Origin: Clostridia bacterium
GTDB lineage: Bacteria > Bacillota > Clostridia > Oscillospirales > Acutalibacteraceae
NCBI GenBank assembly: GCA_017631955.1
Contig: JAGBSJ010000029.1
Coordinates: forward strand, 1 to 64,000
Direction of reading: 5' to 3'
DNA length: 64,000 bases
Shown here: piece by piece, positions 51,846 through 60,913 of the stretch
How positions within the stretch are numbered: the first letter of the stretch is position 1
Layout: every line of letters begins with the position of its first letter
Notes under the pieces: generated by a model
What the model saw: only the letters and a program-made list of their open reading frames with translations
Database searches by the model: none
What the model was told of the DNA's origin: nothing
Program-made: the position numbers and the translations under genes

Positions 51846-54206
51846 TTATGATTTAAGAACAATATTCTCTTTTGCTAAAGCATCAATAATGCCGTTCGCA
51901 ACTTCCATAACCTCATCAGTTGTAAGAGTTTTTGCTGGGTTAGAGAATGTGAGGCGTACTGTAATTGATTTGCCGTTTTCGTCGCGGTATGTGTCAACAA
52001 CCTGAACACCTTTAATAAGTGGGCAGTTTGCATTTTCGATTGCCTTGCCGATTGGTGCAAATGTTTCACTTACAAATGAAAGGTCAACGTCAATTGCAGG
52101 GAATTTTGATGGCTCTTCATAATGAATTTTTGCATCAGCAATTTCTGTGAATGCTGGCACATCAATTTCTGCGAATACGATAGATGCTTTCTTGTCAATT
52201 TTCTTAGAAACTGTTGGGTGAACAACGCCGATTTTACCTAATGTTACGCCATCACAAGAAATTTCGTTAAGATTTCTTGGGTGCTCGTAAGAAAGTGATG
52301 CTTCCATTGGGTTGAATGCGAGTGGTTTGTGCTTAATGTTGTCAGTAATAACTGAAAGCATTGTTGCAAGCTCAACATAAAGTGCTTCAAGAGATTTTGT
52401 CTTGCTATAAAGAGTAACACAGAGTTTCTTTCTCTCGTTGCAAAGTCCGTCTTCTTTGAGTCCGTTAACAACTCGACCGATTTCAAACACACCAAAATCA
52501 GTTGAGAAATTAGTGTTTGTCTTCACCTGACAAAGCTGTGTAGGAATAATTGACTTACGGATTGTTTCAATATTAGGATTTGTAGCACCTGCGAGTTTGA
52601 TATTTTCTTCAACCTCCATACCAAGTGCCTTGTATTCGTCATAATACTGCCATACATAAGAGTGCAACTCGTGAAGTGAATAACGATGAACAAGCATATC
52701 TTTAATTCTGTCTTCAACTGTCTTTTCTGCCTTTGCACGAACAGGGTAGAGCGGAGCAGAAGCAGTGTGAATGTCAAAGTTGTCGTAACCGTAAATACGA
52801 GTGATTTCTTCAACAATGTCTGCCTTGATAGTAACGTCCTTTGTTGCACGCCAAGATGGAACTTCTACTGTAAACTTGTCGCCATCGTTTGTTGCTTTGA
52901 ATCCAAGTGAATTAAGTGTATTTACGATTGTATCGTTAGAGATTTCAATACCTGTGTACTTGTCAATGAATGCTTTATCAAAGTCAAGTGAAATTGTTGG
53001 GTATTTAAATGCATATTCGTCTGTAAGTGATGATACAACCTGTGCATCTGCATCAATATCAGTAAGGAGTTTTACAAATCTTGCAATTGCAGGTACTGTC
53101 ATTTCAGGGTCAAGGCACTTTTCATAACGGTTTGAAGCGTCTGTACGATGTGCAAGACGAACAGTAGATTTACGGATTGATGCTGCATTGAATGTTGCAG
53201 ATTCAAGAGTAAGAGTTGTTGTATCTTCTACAATTTCAGAGTCAAGTCCACCCATAATACCTGCAATAGCAACAGGAGTGTTGTCATTGCAAATCATAAG
53301 TGTGTTTTCGTCAATGTTTCTGTCAATTCCGTCAAGAGTCTGGAATGTGAATGGTTTGTCGAAACGCTTAATTCTGATTTTTTCAACCTTTCTTGAGTCA
53401 AAAGCGTGCATTGGTTGACCCATTTCAAGCATTAAGTAGTTTGTAAGGTCAGCAAGAAGGTTAATGCCACGCATACCGCAGTAGTAAAGGCGGATTCTCA
53501 TATTAACAGGGCTAACATTCTTTGTAATGTTTGCAACCTGTAAGCAAGAATATCTCTGGCAGAGATTGTCTTCAATTTTAAGGTCAACTTTTGGAAGATT
53601 GTCATACTGTGCAAGGTCAACTTGTGGTAATGGTTTTAATTCGCGACCTGCAAGAGCTGCGAATTCACGAGCAATACCGTAGTGTCCCCAAAGGTCAGGA
53701 CGGTTTGTAAGAGATTTGTTGTCAACCTCGAAAACAATGTCGTCGATTTCGTAAATATCTTTAAGGTCAGTACCATTCTTAACATCATCAGTAATGTCCA
53801 TAATACCTGAGTTGTCGTCAGAAATGCCGATTTCTTTTTCAGAACAGCACATACCATTTGACATAAAGCCAGCAAGTGGACGAGGTGCAATTTCAATTTC
53901 GCCGATTTTAGCGCCCACTTTTGCAAATGCAGTTTTCATACCAATGCGTACATTTGGAGCACCGCAAACAACATCAACAAGTTCTTCTTCACCAATATCA
54001 ACTTTAAGAAGGTGGAGTTTTTCTGACTTTGGATGGTCTTCTACAGATTTGATTTCTGCAACAACAATGCCACTGAAATCACTGCCTTTTAAGAAAATAT
54101 CGTTTTCAACTTCTGCAGTTGAGAGTGAGAATTTGCGGATTAATTCCATTTTGTCAAGACCTGTAAGGTCAACGAAATCACTAATCCAGTTCATTGATAA
54201 AAACAT
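51846..54206 (-). CDS. pheT: Phenylalanine--tRNA ligase beta subunit
   Basis: PheT is the 786-residue large subunit. Its parts in order are the tRNA-binding EMAP-like domain (VVAEIKSVEDHPKSEKLHLLKVDIG), the B3/B4 editing domain (near 210-390, TNYLMLEMGQPMHAFD, GIMGGLDSEI), the B5 domain (ISLDFDKAFIDKYTGIEISND) and the C-terminal anticodon-binding domain (SKFPAIDVDLSFVSE). It follows pheS by 18 nt and is controlled with it by the T-box leader. Confidence 0.95.
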   Translation of the reverse strand: MFLSMNWISDFVDLTGLDKMELIRKFSLSTAEVENDIFLKGSDFSGIVVAEIKSVEDHPKSEKLHLLKVDIGEEELVDVVCGAPNVRIGMKTAFAKVGAKIGEIEIAPRPLAGFMSNGMCCSEKEIGISDDNSGIMDITDDVKNGTDLKDIYEIDDIVFEVDNKSLTNRPDLWGHYGIAREFAALAGRELKPLPQVDLAQYDNLPKVDLKIEDNLCQRYSCLQVANITKNVSPVNMRIRLYYCGMRGINLLADLTNYLMLEMGQPMHAFDSRKVEKIRIKRFDKPFTFQTLDGIDRNIDENTLMICNDNTPVAIAGIMGGLDSEIVEDTTTLTLESATFNAASIRKSTVRLAHRTDASNRYEKCLDPEMTVPAIARFVKLLTDIDADAQVVSSLTDEYAFKYPTISLDFDKAFIDKYTGIEISNDTIVNTLNSLGFKATNDGDKFTVEVPSWRATKDVTIKADIVEEITRIYGYDNFDIHTASAPLYPVRAKAEKTVEDRIKDMLVHRYSLHELHSYVWQYYDEYKALGMEVEENIKLAGATNPNIETIRKSIIPTQLCQVKTNTNFSTDFGVFEIGRVVNGLKEDGLCNERKKLCVTLYSKTKSLEALYVELATMLSVITDNIKHKPLAFNPMEASLSYEHPRNLNEISCDGVTLGKIGVVHPTVSKKIDKKASIVFAEIDVPAFTEIADAKIHYEEPSKFPAIDVDLSFVSETFAPIGKAIENANCPLIKGVQVVDTYRDENGKSITVRLTFSNPAKTLTTDEVMEVANGIIDALAKENIVLKS

Positions 54207-54224
54207 AATCTAACTCCTCCTTCC

Positions 54225-55280
54225 TTAATTTTCATCGTCTGTGAACTGTGAAAGCACTTTAAGTGAACCACTGTTCAAATCACGAATATCTTTAACGCCG
54301 TATTTCATCATTGCAAGACGAGTAAGTCCAAGTCCGAATGCGAAACCTGTGTATTCTTCAGGGTCAATTCCGCCTGCTTTAAGAACTTCAGGGTGAATCA
54401 TACCACATGGGCAAAGTTCAAGCCAACCACTGTGCTTACATGAAGGACAACCTTCACCACCGCAGATAAGACAACTGATGTCAAGTTCAAAGCCCGGCTC
54501 AACGAATGGGAAGAAACCAGGACGAAGACGAACTTTAATATCTTGGCGGAATACTTCTGAAAGCATAGTTTTCATAAAGTAAATAAGGTTTGAAATTGAA
54601 ATGTCCTTGTCAACCATAACGCCTTCCATCTGGAAGAATGTGTTTTCGTGACAAGCATCAGTTGCTTCGTTTCTGAAACATCTGCCTGGGAAAATCGCCT
54701 TAATTGGCATACCATCGTTTACCAGTGCATCTTTATACTTTTTATAAATAGCATTCTGTGCAGCAGATGTGTGTGATTTCAACAACTGACCATTATCTAA
54801 ATAGTATGTGTCCTGCATGTCGCGAGCAGGGTGGTCTTTAGGAATGTTAAGTGCTTCAAAGCATTCATAGTCAGTAACAATTTCAGAATAATCTTCAATG
54901 TTAAAGCCCATTGAACGGAAAACACTTTCACACTGACGCTGAACAAGTGTAATAGGGTGGTATGAACCACGAGTTACGTTAGCAGGAACAGAAATATCAA
55001 AAACAGGTGTGCTTTCGATTTCTTTTTTGAGTTCAAGTTCTTTGAGTTCTGCTTGTTTTTCTGCAATTTTCTGTTCAACAAATGCACGTACTTCGTTAAC
55101 AATCTGACCCATAACAGGTCTTTCTTCTGCTGATAATGAACCCATCATTTTAAGCAATAATGTGAGTTCGCCTTTTTTACCAAGAACTTGTACTCTGAAG
55201 TTTTCAAGTTCTGACTGCTCAGTAATTGCACTGAGTTCTGCTTCCGCTTTAACGCGGATTGCCTCGAGTTTTTCTCTCAT
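54225..55280 (-). CDS. pheS: Phenylalanine--tRNA ligase alpha subunit
   Basis: PheS carries the catalytic site. The N-terminal coiled coil (about 1-85) precedes the class II core: motif 2 IFPGRCFRNEATDACHENTFFQMEG and motif 3 GFAFGLGLTRLAMMKYGVKDIRDL. A zinc-type cluster CLICGGEGCPSCKHSGW lies between, as in other Firmicutes. The length (351) is normal. Confidence 0.96.
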   Translation of the reverse strand: MREKLEAIRVKAEAELSAITEQSELENFRVQVLGKKGELTLLLKMMGSLSAEERPVMGQIVNEVRAFVEQKIAEKQAELKELELKKEIESTPVFDISVPANVTRGSYHPITLVQRQCESVFRSMGFNIEDYSEIVTDYECFEALNIPKDHPARDMQDTYYLDNGQLLKSHTSAAQNAIYKKYKDALVNDGMPIKAIFPGRCFRNEATDACHENTFFQMEGVMVDKDISISNLIYFMKTMLSEVFRQDIKVRLRPGFFPFVEPGFELDISCLICGGEGCPSCKHSGWLELCPCGMIHPEVLKAGGIDPEEYTGFAFGLGLTRLAMMKYGVKDIRDLNSGSLKVLSQFTDDEN

Positions 55281-55326
55281 AATCTCAATCCTTTTCTAAT
55301 AATAATCGGAAATAGGGGAATAGAAT

Positions 55327-55577
55327 AAAAAAATCCCATACTCCAAAAGAGTATGGGACGAATAAAATCCGCGGTACCACCCAAATTTTAGCAAAAAGCT
55401 AACACTTTCCGTGTCCAATAACGAGAACAAACCGTCACAACCTACTGTTATTTCAATTGTGCCACTCCAAAGGGAACTTCAATTAAACTTTCAACTTATG
55501 TGCTTTCAGCCAAGGCACATCTCTCTGTTAAGTGTACTCACTTAATCTACTTTCTTTTTCACTGTGTTTTCAATATC
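55327..55577 (-). ncRNA. T-box riboswitch leader of pheST
   Basis: On the minus strand the leader contains the T-box TGGGTGGTACCGCGG (55369-55383) and ends with a terminator of 10 bp (gagtatggga/tcccatactc, 55334-55343 and 55349-55358) plus a U7 tract. The antiterminator pairs through the same T-box. A TTC triplet (complement of 55474-55476) in the stem I region fits a Phe specifier. Uncharged tRNA-Phe would allow read-through into pheS. Confidence 0.92.
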
Positions 55578-55583
55578 TTATGT

Positions 55584-55612
55584 ATTATAGCAAAAGTGAA
55601 ATGTTAAGTCAA
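55584..55612 (-). promoter_or_regulatory. pheST promoter
   Basis: TTGACT (complement of 55607-55612) and TATAAT (complement of 55584-55589), spaced by exactly 17 nt. Confidence 0.85.
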
Positions 55613-55675
55613 GCAGAATTTAAGTGAAATTTGTTTAACAAATTATAGTTTGGCGGTGTCTTTAATGTGTGTTTT

Positions 55676-55795
55676 CGGCTCCCCTTGTCAGGGGAGCTGT
55701 CGCGTAGCGACTGAGGGGTAGTCGTTTATATGTTAACTATCTCTCCCTCCGTCAACGCTAACGTGTTGCCACCTCCCTCGTCAGAGGGAGGCAAT
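55676..55795 (+). repeat. Nested-hairpin TIR element without ORF (R2)
   Basis: The modules are gctcccct-tgtc-aggggagc (55679-55698), variable hairpin gtcgc-gta-gcgac, ACTGAGGGGTAGT, a 13-nt linker, ACTATCTCTCCCTCC, variable hairpin caacgc-taac-gtgttg (one G-T pair) and cctccctc-gtca-gagggagg. The constant modules are shared with 51716-51834; the two variable stems are different. Confidence 0.8.
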
Positions 55796-55944
55796 CTACA
55801 ATCGCAACGCAGTTCCTACACTTTGCATTTTGCGCTTTGCATTCAGTTAGACAAACTCCAATTTGCAAACAAAAACAGCGAGAGAAATAACCCCTCGCTG
55901 TCAAAATATCATTTTGCGCTTTGCATTTTGAACTTTGCGCTTAA

Positions 55945-58900
55945 TTATGCTTCTTCTCTTCTGCGTCTTACAACAACTGTTACAACTACGCCTACAACAA
56001 GTGCGAGTGCAACACCTGCAACTGTTACATAAGAAAGAACAGGATTCTGACGGAATGTATCAGTAATATCATCGATTACATCTTTAATGCCATCGTCTTC
56101 TTCAACAATATTATCATTGTTTGTACCATCAATGATAGTGCCGTCTTCAAGAGTTACAACCTTTGAAATTGCAAAACTGTCAATTCTTTCTTCGCTACCG
56201 TCGCCGTTTACTGCGTATGAATCGAAGTAAAGGTTACCACCGTCAATCTGAATGTATGAATATGTTGGAATATTAATTGAAACAACTGTTTCACCTGTTG
56301 GGAATGCGCCTGCAGTTTCACTGTCTGCCTTTGGCTCGTAGTGTTTGCAACCTGCAGTACCATTGATTGAATAGATTGTGCCGTCAGGACTAATCTTTGA
56401 AACATATTCAAGACCGTTGTAGCTGAGTGTTTGTTTTTCTGTTTCAACAACTGCATTGTTGTTCATAACGTCTGTGCGCATAAATACGTGGTCGTGACCT
56501 TGGAATACAATGTCGATGTCGAGTTCAGGCATCAATGTTGCAAACTGTGCACGGATTGCAGCAACGTCTTCATCATCAAAGTGTGAGCCGTTTGAATATG
56601 GTGCTTTGTGAAGTGCTACGAATTTCCATGCCTTTTCGCTTGCGTTCATATCTTCAGTAAGCCACTGAATCTGTGCATCTGAAAGACCGCCGTTGTCGTT
56701 AAGGTCGTTCGAGTTAAGAACTGCAACGTGAGCAGTATTGTAATCGAATGAGTAGTAAACACCTGTTGTTGTGTCCTGTTCAGGAAGATTTGAATAAACA
56801 AAGTTCTGGACTAAAGCGTTGTCGCCACGTTCTTCGTGGTTACCTGAAGCACCCATAAGAGGAGCATTCATAAGAGTATCTGTTGCAGAGTTAAACATTC
56901 TCTTCCATTCCATAAAGTCGCCACCATTGTCAACGTGGTCGCCTGTTGAAAGAATGAAGCCCGCATCACTATGATTCTTGAAAGCAGTGTCAAGTGTTAA
57001 TGCCCAGTTGTTTTCATACTGCATTTCTGTAACTGACTGTGGGTCAGTCATATGGAAGAAACTGAACTCTGTGCTGTTATCAGCAGTATCAATAACGCCG
57101 ATATCACTCCACCAGCCACGTGTTGCATCACCGATTCTGTAGCAGTATTTCTGACCTGCTTCAAGACCCTTGATGTTGATGATATGACGGTTAACTGTCA
57201 TTTTGTGATTGATAATACCGATAAAGCTTAAGTTGATTGCTGAATATGCACGCTCTGCATCAACTTCGCAACTTGTCTGGATATCTGCATCAACTGTTGA
57301 GCCCTTGCTGAAATCAGGGTTTTCAGAATAAGGAACAATCTGAATATCTGTATTAGTAACACTATATTTAGTAACATAACTGATGTTTCTGTCTGAAGAA
57401 GCATCTTCGCCAAGTGTTACTGCAATGTGAGAAGGAAGACGAAGGTTATCTTGTGAAAGTGGAACTGCAACTTTGCCTGTGTAAGCAACTGTGCCGTCAA
57501 AGTCCATCATATAACCAGGGTTGTCATCGTGAGTAAGGTCTTTAAGAATTCTGTAGAATTCGCCGTCGATAACCTCATAGAAGCTATCTGTAAGATATTC
57601 GCCAAGAAGTGAGTAAACAACATTTGAAAGTTTATCACCATTGCCAACAATACCTGTAAGAAGAACAACTGAAATAATGTCGCTTACGCCGATTTCAGGG
57701 AAACCATTTGTTCCAAGCATTCCGTCAAGCATACCTGTAAGTGAACCTATAAGGTCACCCATTTCACTGTTAATGCCCCAAGATACAGGGTCAATCTTAA
57801 TATCTTTAAGGATTGTATCCTGAAGAAGGTCGTTAAGAACAACATCAAGAAGTGTATCAATAATTACTTCGCCATTTTCACCATTGTAGAAACGGTCAAG
57901 AGCGTTAAGAAGGAATTTATCGTTCTTGTAATCTTCGTTGTTTGTGTAGTGGTAAGCAAGAACTGATGAAGCAAGGTCGCCTAAAGTACCTTTTTCGCCT
58001 GTGCTACCAAAACCGAGTGTATCTTTGAATGCAGTTGAAGGGTAATCAGAAACTTCAATGCCTAAAAGTTTGTCAAGCATTGGGTCAAGGATTTCCATTG
58101 TCTTGTCAGGGTCTTGAAGATATGCTTTTTCTAACTGACTGCAAAGTGAGTAAATAAGTGCTTTTGCAGCAGCGTTACCGATTTCGCCAAGAGCGCCACC
58201 GAGCATTTCATTGTCAACAAGACCTGCAATAAGTTCTTTAATACCAATTGTTTCGCTTAAAAAGTTGTAAAGACCGCCTGCATCTTTTACATCTTTACCA
58301 AAACCGTATACAAGTTGATATTTAACAACGTTTGTTACGAATGTTTTAATGTTTGCACCACCAAAGTTATAAGCCCATGTCTGATATTTGAATGGCTTTG
58401 GTTGAGCAATACCGTCAATTACAACGGAAACAAATTCGTCAATGTCGTGTGTTTCATAAGTGCAAGTAATGTCACCATTTGAAGCAGTGCTCATAGAAAC
58501 ACTTCTGAATAAGTTAGGGTAGCTTAAAATTGAAGCACCTGTAATATCGGTAATTTCTTCGCCATTATCACTTACATAAGTTGCAACATCTTGCATGTGA
58601 ACGTGACCTGAAACTGTATAGTGCATACCTGCGTCTGCAAGTTTGTCTGCAGCTTTTTCCCAATCGCGGAAAACGAAGTTGTCAAAAAGGTCAACTTCTG
58701 TATCAAAGTGAGGAACTGTGTTTGTGTGTGTGAAACCAATAATTGTTTTACCATCTTTTTCTGCCTGCTCACATTCATCGAGTGCCCATTTAAGAAGTGT
58801 GTCAGACATTTGGCCTGCAGTTTCTTGCTCATTAAGACCTGAATCTGTGTTGTCTGCAGAATAAAGTTGAGAGTCAATAGCAATAAGACGATATTCAGTA

Positions 58901-59538
58901 TTAGGAATATCAGTAGCGTAAGAGAGCGAACCCTCTGAATTGCCTGCGATTGCTTTATAACGATTATAGTAACCGCCCTCTGAAGAATAACCGAAGTCTT
59001 TGTAAAGTGCTTCAAACTCTTCAGGAGTTGTGTCAAGCTGATTTCTCATTTCAGGATTCTTCTTAACATTTAAGAGGTTTTCGCCATCATAAATAGCGGC
59101 TCTGTTGTTGTTAATGTCGTGGTTACCATTGATAACATAAACAGGAATACCTGTTGCTTGTTCAAATGCTGTAAACTTTTGAACAAGTTCTTGATGAGCA
59201 GCTTTTTCAGCATTTCTTGTTAAGTCACCAGGTACAAGCAAGAAATCAATTTTGCCCTGTTGTGCCATTGCGGTAACGTTTGCAAGAGCAGCATCTGTAA
59301 GCTCTGGTGCAATACCGCTTGTAGCATTGTTCATAAGCATCATTTCGTTGAATTCTGCTTTGTCTTCTGCGGTGGGTCCTTGTGAATCTTCTGCGAAATA
59401 GTGAAGGTCGCTTAAAATAACGAAATTCACATCATCAGTAGTAGCGGCAGCGATTGCTGTAAACGGAATGCCTACTGCAAAAACTGCAACTGCAAGGATT
59501 ACACAGAAAAGTTTTTTCATAATACTTTTTCTTTTCAT
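55945..59538 (-). CDS. Surface protein with two metallophosphoesterase domains
   Basis: The 1197-residue protein has a signal peptide (about 1-32), a first calcineurin-like phosphoesterase domain (FVILSDLHYF, VPGDLTRN, VINGNHDINNN, GFTHTN, YTVSGHVHMQD) in residues about 35-350, a long middle part of about 350 residues with helical and beta stretches, and a second domain of the purple-acid-phosphatase kind (NIKGLEAGQKYCYRIGD, FHMTDPQS, STGDHVDNGGD, GASGNHEERGDN, ALHKAPYSNG, FQGHDHVFMR). It ends with a membrane anchor (SYVTVAGVALALVVGVVVTVVV) and a basic tail (RRRREEA), so it faces outside on the membrane. Dual MPP architecture suggests release of phosphate from extracellular organic phosphates. 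GGAGGAG fixes the start at 59538. Confidence 0.88.
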   Translation of the reverse strand: MKRKSIMKKLFCVILAVAVFAVGIPFTAIAAATTDDVNFVILSDLHYFAEDSQGPTAEDKAEFNEMMLMNNATSGIAPELTDAALANVTAMAQQGKIDFLLVPGDLTRNAEKAAHQELVQKFTAFEQATGIPVYVINGNHDINNNRAAIYDGENLLNVKKNPEMRNQLDTTPEEFEALYKDFGYSSEGGYYNRYKAIAGNSEGSLSYATDIPNTEYRLIAIDSQLYSADNTDSGLNEQETAGQMSDTLLKWALDECEQAEKDGKTIIGFTHTNTVPHFDTEVDLFDNFVFRDWEKAADKLADAGMHYTVSGHVHMQDVATYVSDNGEEITDITGASILSYPNLFRSVSMSTASNGDITCTYETHDIDEFVSVVIDGIAQPKPFKYQTWAYNFGGANIKTFVTNVVKYQLVYGFGKDVKDAGGLYNFLSETIGIKELIAGLVDNEMLGGALGEIGNAAAKALIYSLCSQLEKAYLQDPDKTMEILDPMLDKLLGIEVSDYPSTAFKDTLGFGSTGEKGTLGDLASSVLAYHYTNNEDYKNDKFLLNALDRFYNGENGEVIIDTLLDVVLNDLLQDTILKDIKIDPVSWGINSEMGDLIGSLTGMLDGMLGTNGFPEIGVSDIISVVLLTGIVGNGDKLSNVVYSLLGEYLTDSFYEVIDGEFYRILKDLTHDDNPGYMMDFDGTVAYTGKVAVPLSQDNLRLPSHIAVTLGEDASSDRNISYVTKYSVTNTDIQIVPYSENPDFSKGSTVDADIQTSCEVDAERAYSAINLSFIGIINHKMTVNRHIINIKGLEAGQKYCYRIGDATRGWWSDIGVIDTADNSTEFSFFHMTDPQSVTEMQYENNWALTLDTAFKNHSDAGFILSTGDHVDNGGDFMEWKRMFNSATDTLMNAPLMGASGNHEERGDNALVQNFVYSNLPEQDTTTGVYYSFDYNTAHVAVLNSNDLNDNGGLSDAQIQWLTEDMNASEKAWKFVALHKAPYSNGSHFDDEDVAAIRAQFATLMPELDIDIVFQGHDHVFMRTDVMNNNAVVETEKQTLSYNGLEYVSKISPDGTIYSINGTAGCKHYEPKADSETAGAFPTGETVVSINIPTYSYIQIDGGNLYFDSYAVNGDGSEERIDSFAISKVVTLEDGTIIDGTNNDNIVEEDDGIKDVIDDITDTFRQNPVLSYVTVAGVALALVVGVVVTVVVRRRREEA

Positions 59539-59680
59539 CTTTTTCTCCTCCGATTGCATATAGCTATACAATATAATTATACAAATACAAATTTTAGCAT
59601 AAAAAAAAGAAAAATGCTACACTTTTTTGTAACATTTTTCCTTAAAATAGTATTATTTTTTGTAAGTGGACAAATTAAAA

Positions 59681-60364
59681 TTATTTGTTGATAATATCAG
59701 AGATAATCTGACCATCTTGTATGCGGATTACACGCTGTGCCTCGTTTGCAATGTCGTTGTCGTGAGTAATAAGAATAACTGTTCTGCCTTCTTCATGTAG
59801 TTCGTGAAGAATTTTCATAACTTCAACACCTGAATGTGAGTCAAGGTTACCTGTTGGCTCGTCAGCAAGAATAATTGGGGGACGTGCCGCAACTGCACGG
59901 GCAATAGCAACTCTTTGTTGCTGACCACCTGACATCTGTTTTGGCAAATGGTCAAGACGGTGTGAAAGACCAACACGCTCTAACGCTTCAAGAGCTAACT
60001 TGTTACGCTCGTCTTTTTTCATACCGCGATAAACAAGCGGCAATTCAACGTTTTCAACGGCAGTAAGACTTGGAATCAAGTTAAAGCCCTGAAAAATAAA
60101 GCCGATTTCTTTGTTGCGGATTTCTGACAATTCATCATCAGTCATATCTTTAACATCAACACCGTCAAGAATGTATGTGCCGCTTGTAGGAATATCAAGA
60201 AGACCAAGCATGTTCATAAGAGTTGATTTACCTGAGCCGGACTGACCGACAATAGCAAGAAATTCACCGTGTTCAATGGTTAAGTTGATACCATCTAACG
60301 CCCTTACTTCGTTCTCTCCAGGATTATAAATTTTATAAATGTTATTAATTTCAATTAAACTCAT
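59681..60364 (-). CDS. ABC transporter ATPase, MacB/LolD-like
   Basis: The 227-residue ATPase has Walker [10 protein letters not shown] (residues 38-46), Q-loop FQGFNLIPS, the ABC signature [16 protein letters not shown], Walker [13 protein letters not shown] and the H-loop ITHDN. The [22 protein letters not shown] region is typical of the MacB/LolD/FtsE type that works with large extracytoplasmic permeases. No permease is next to it in the window: the downstream gene is the phosphoesterase, the upstream one the four-helix-bundle gene. It either serves a distant permease or lost its partner. Confidence 0.9.
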   Translation of the reverse strand: MSLIEINNIYKIYNPGENEVRALDGINLTIEHGEFLAIVGQSGSGKSTLMNMLGLLDIPTSGTYILDGVDVKDMTDDELSEIRNKEIGFIFQGFNLIPSLTAVENVELPLVYRGMKKDERNKLALEALERVGLSHRLDHLPKQMSGGQQQRVAIARAVAARPPIILADEPTGNLDSHSGVEVMKILHELHEEGRTVILITHDNDIANEAQRVIRIQDGQIISDIINK

Positions 60365-60446
60365 ACTTCTACCTCAAAGATTTATATGAAAAGTATTGTC
60401 ATTATTTTACTATTTTATAATTTTCAAGTCAATGAATAAATTGTTA

Positions 60447-60913
60447 AAATGGAAAGTTGAAAGTGGAAAACTGAAAATGTTGGGTCTGCGACGCTGATTA
60501 TAAAAAATTATTTTCGTTGAGTTTGTTGTGTAGTTTTACATATAGAAGTCAATAATGCAATAATTTCTTTAATATCAGTTTCCATTGAAATGAATTCTTT
60601 TTCACTTAAATAATCAGTAGCATATAAGAGACGCAACCAATAATATGTTTCGTTTGCTTCTTTTAATGCAATGCACATTTTAGTATAAAAATCCGCTTTG
60701 GATTGACCTTGTTCTCCTTCGGATACATTAGCACCTATGCTTGTTCCACTTTTTAAGATTTGTTTTGACATAACATATTCTTTATTTTCATTTACAAGGT
60801 GTTTATATAAATTTACAATTCTTACAGCAAAATCAAAGCTTTTACTTTCAATAGCGCTATTCATACAGTCTTACTTCTTTCGTTTTCCACTTTCCGTTTT
60901 CAACTTTCCATTT
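60447..60913. repeat. Heptad TIR element carrying the four-helix-bundle gene (E3)
   Basis: The left arm (60447-60479) and the complement of the right arm (60881-60913) align over about 33 bp and share AAATGGAAAGTTGAAA at the outer end. The core GGTCTGCGACGCTGATTA (60483-60500) lies next to the left arm as in the ORF-less elements at 38690 and 42357. The 118-codon gene lies between the core and the right arm. Confidence 0.75.
60508..60864 (-). CDS. Four-helix-bundle protein of the S23/bIVS family
   Basis: The 118-residue all-helical protein matches the family of intervening-sequence (IVS) proteins and diversity-element Avd-like proteins: SFDFAVRIVNLYKHL, SKQILKSGTSIGANVSEGEQGQSKADFYTKMCIALKEANETYYWLRLL and a last helix. 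Such proteins form pentameric barrels and were first found inside 23S rRNA insertions of spirochaetes. It has no strong ribosome binding site. It is flanked tightly by inverted heptad arms, so it looks like cargo of a repeat element. Confidence 0.9.
   Translation of the reverse strand: MNSAIESKSFDFAVRIVNLYKHLVNENKEYVMSKQILKSGTSIGANVSEGEQGQSKADFYTKMCIALKEANETYYWLRLLYATDYLSEKEFISMETDIKEIIALLTSICKTTQQTQRK

Noticed and set aside
55730..56032. Plus-strand frame containing PPPSSEGG
   Set aside because: It is the R2 repeat and the heptad repeats read as protein, and overlaps the real phosphoesterase gene on the other strand.
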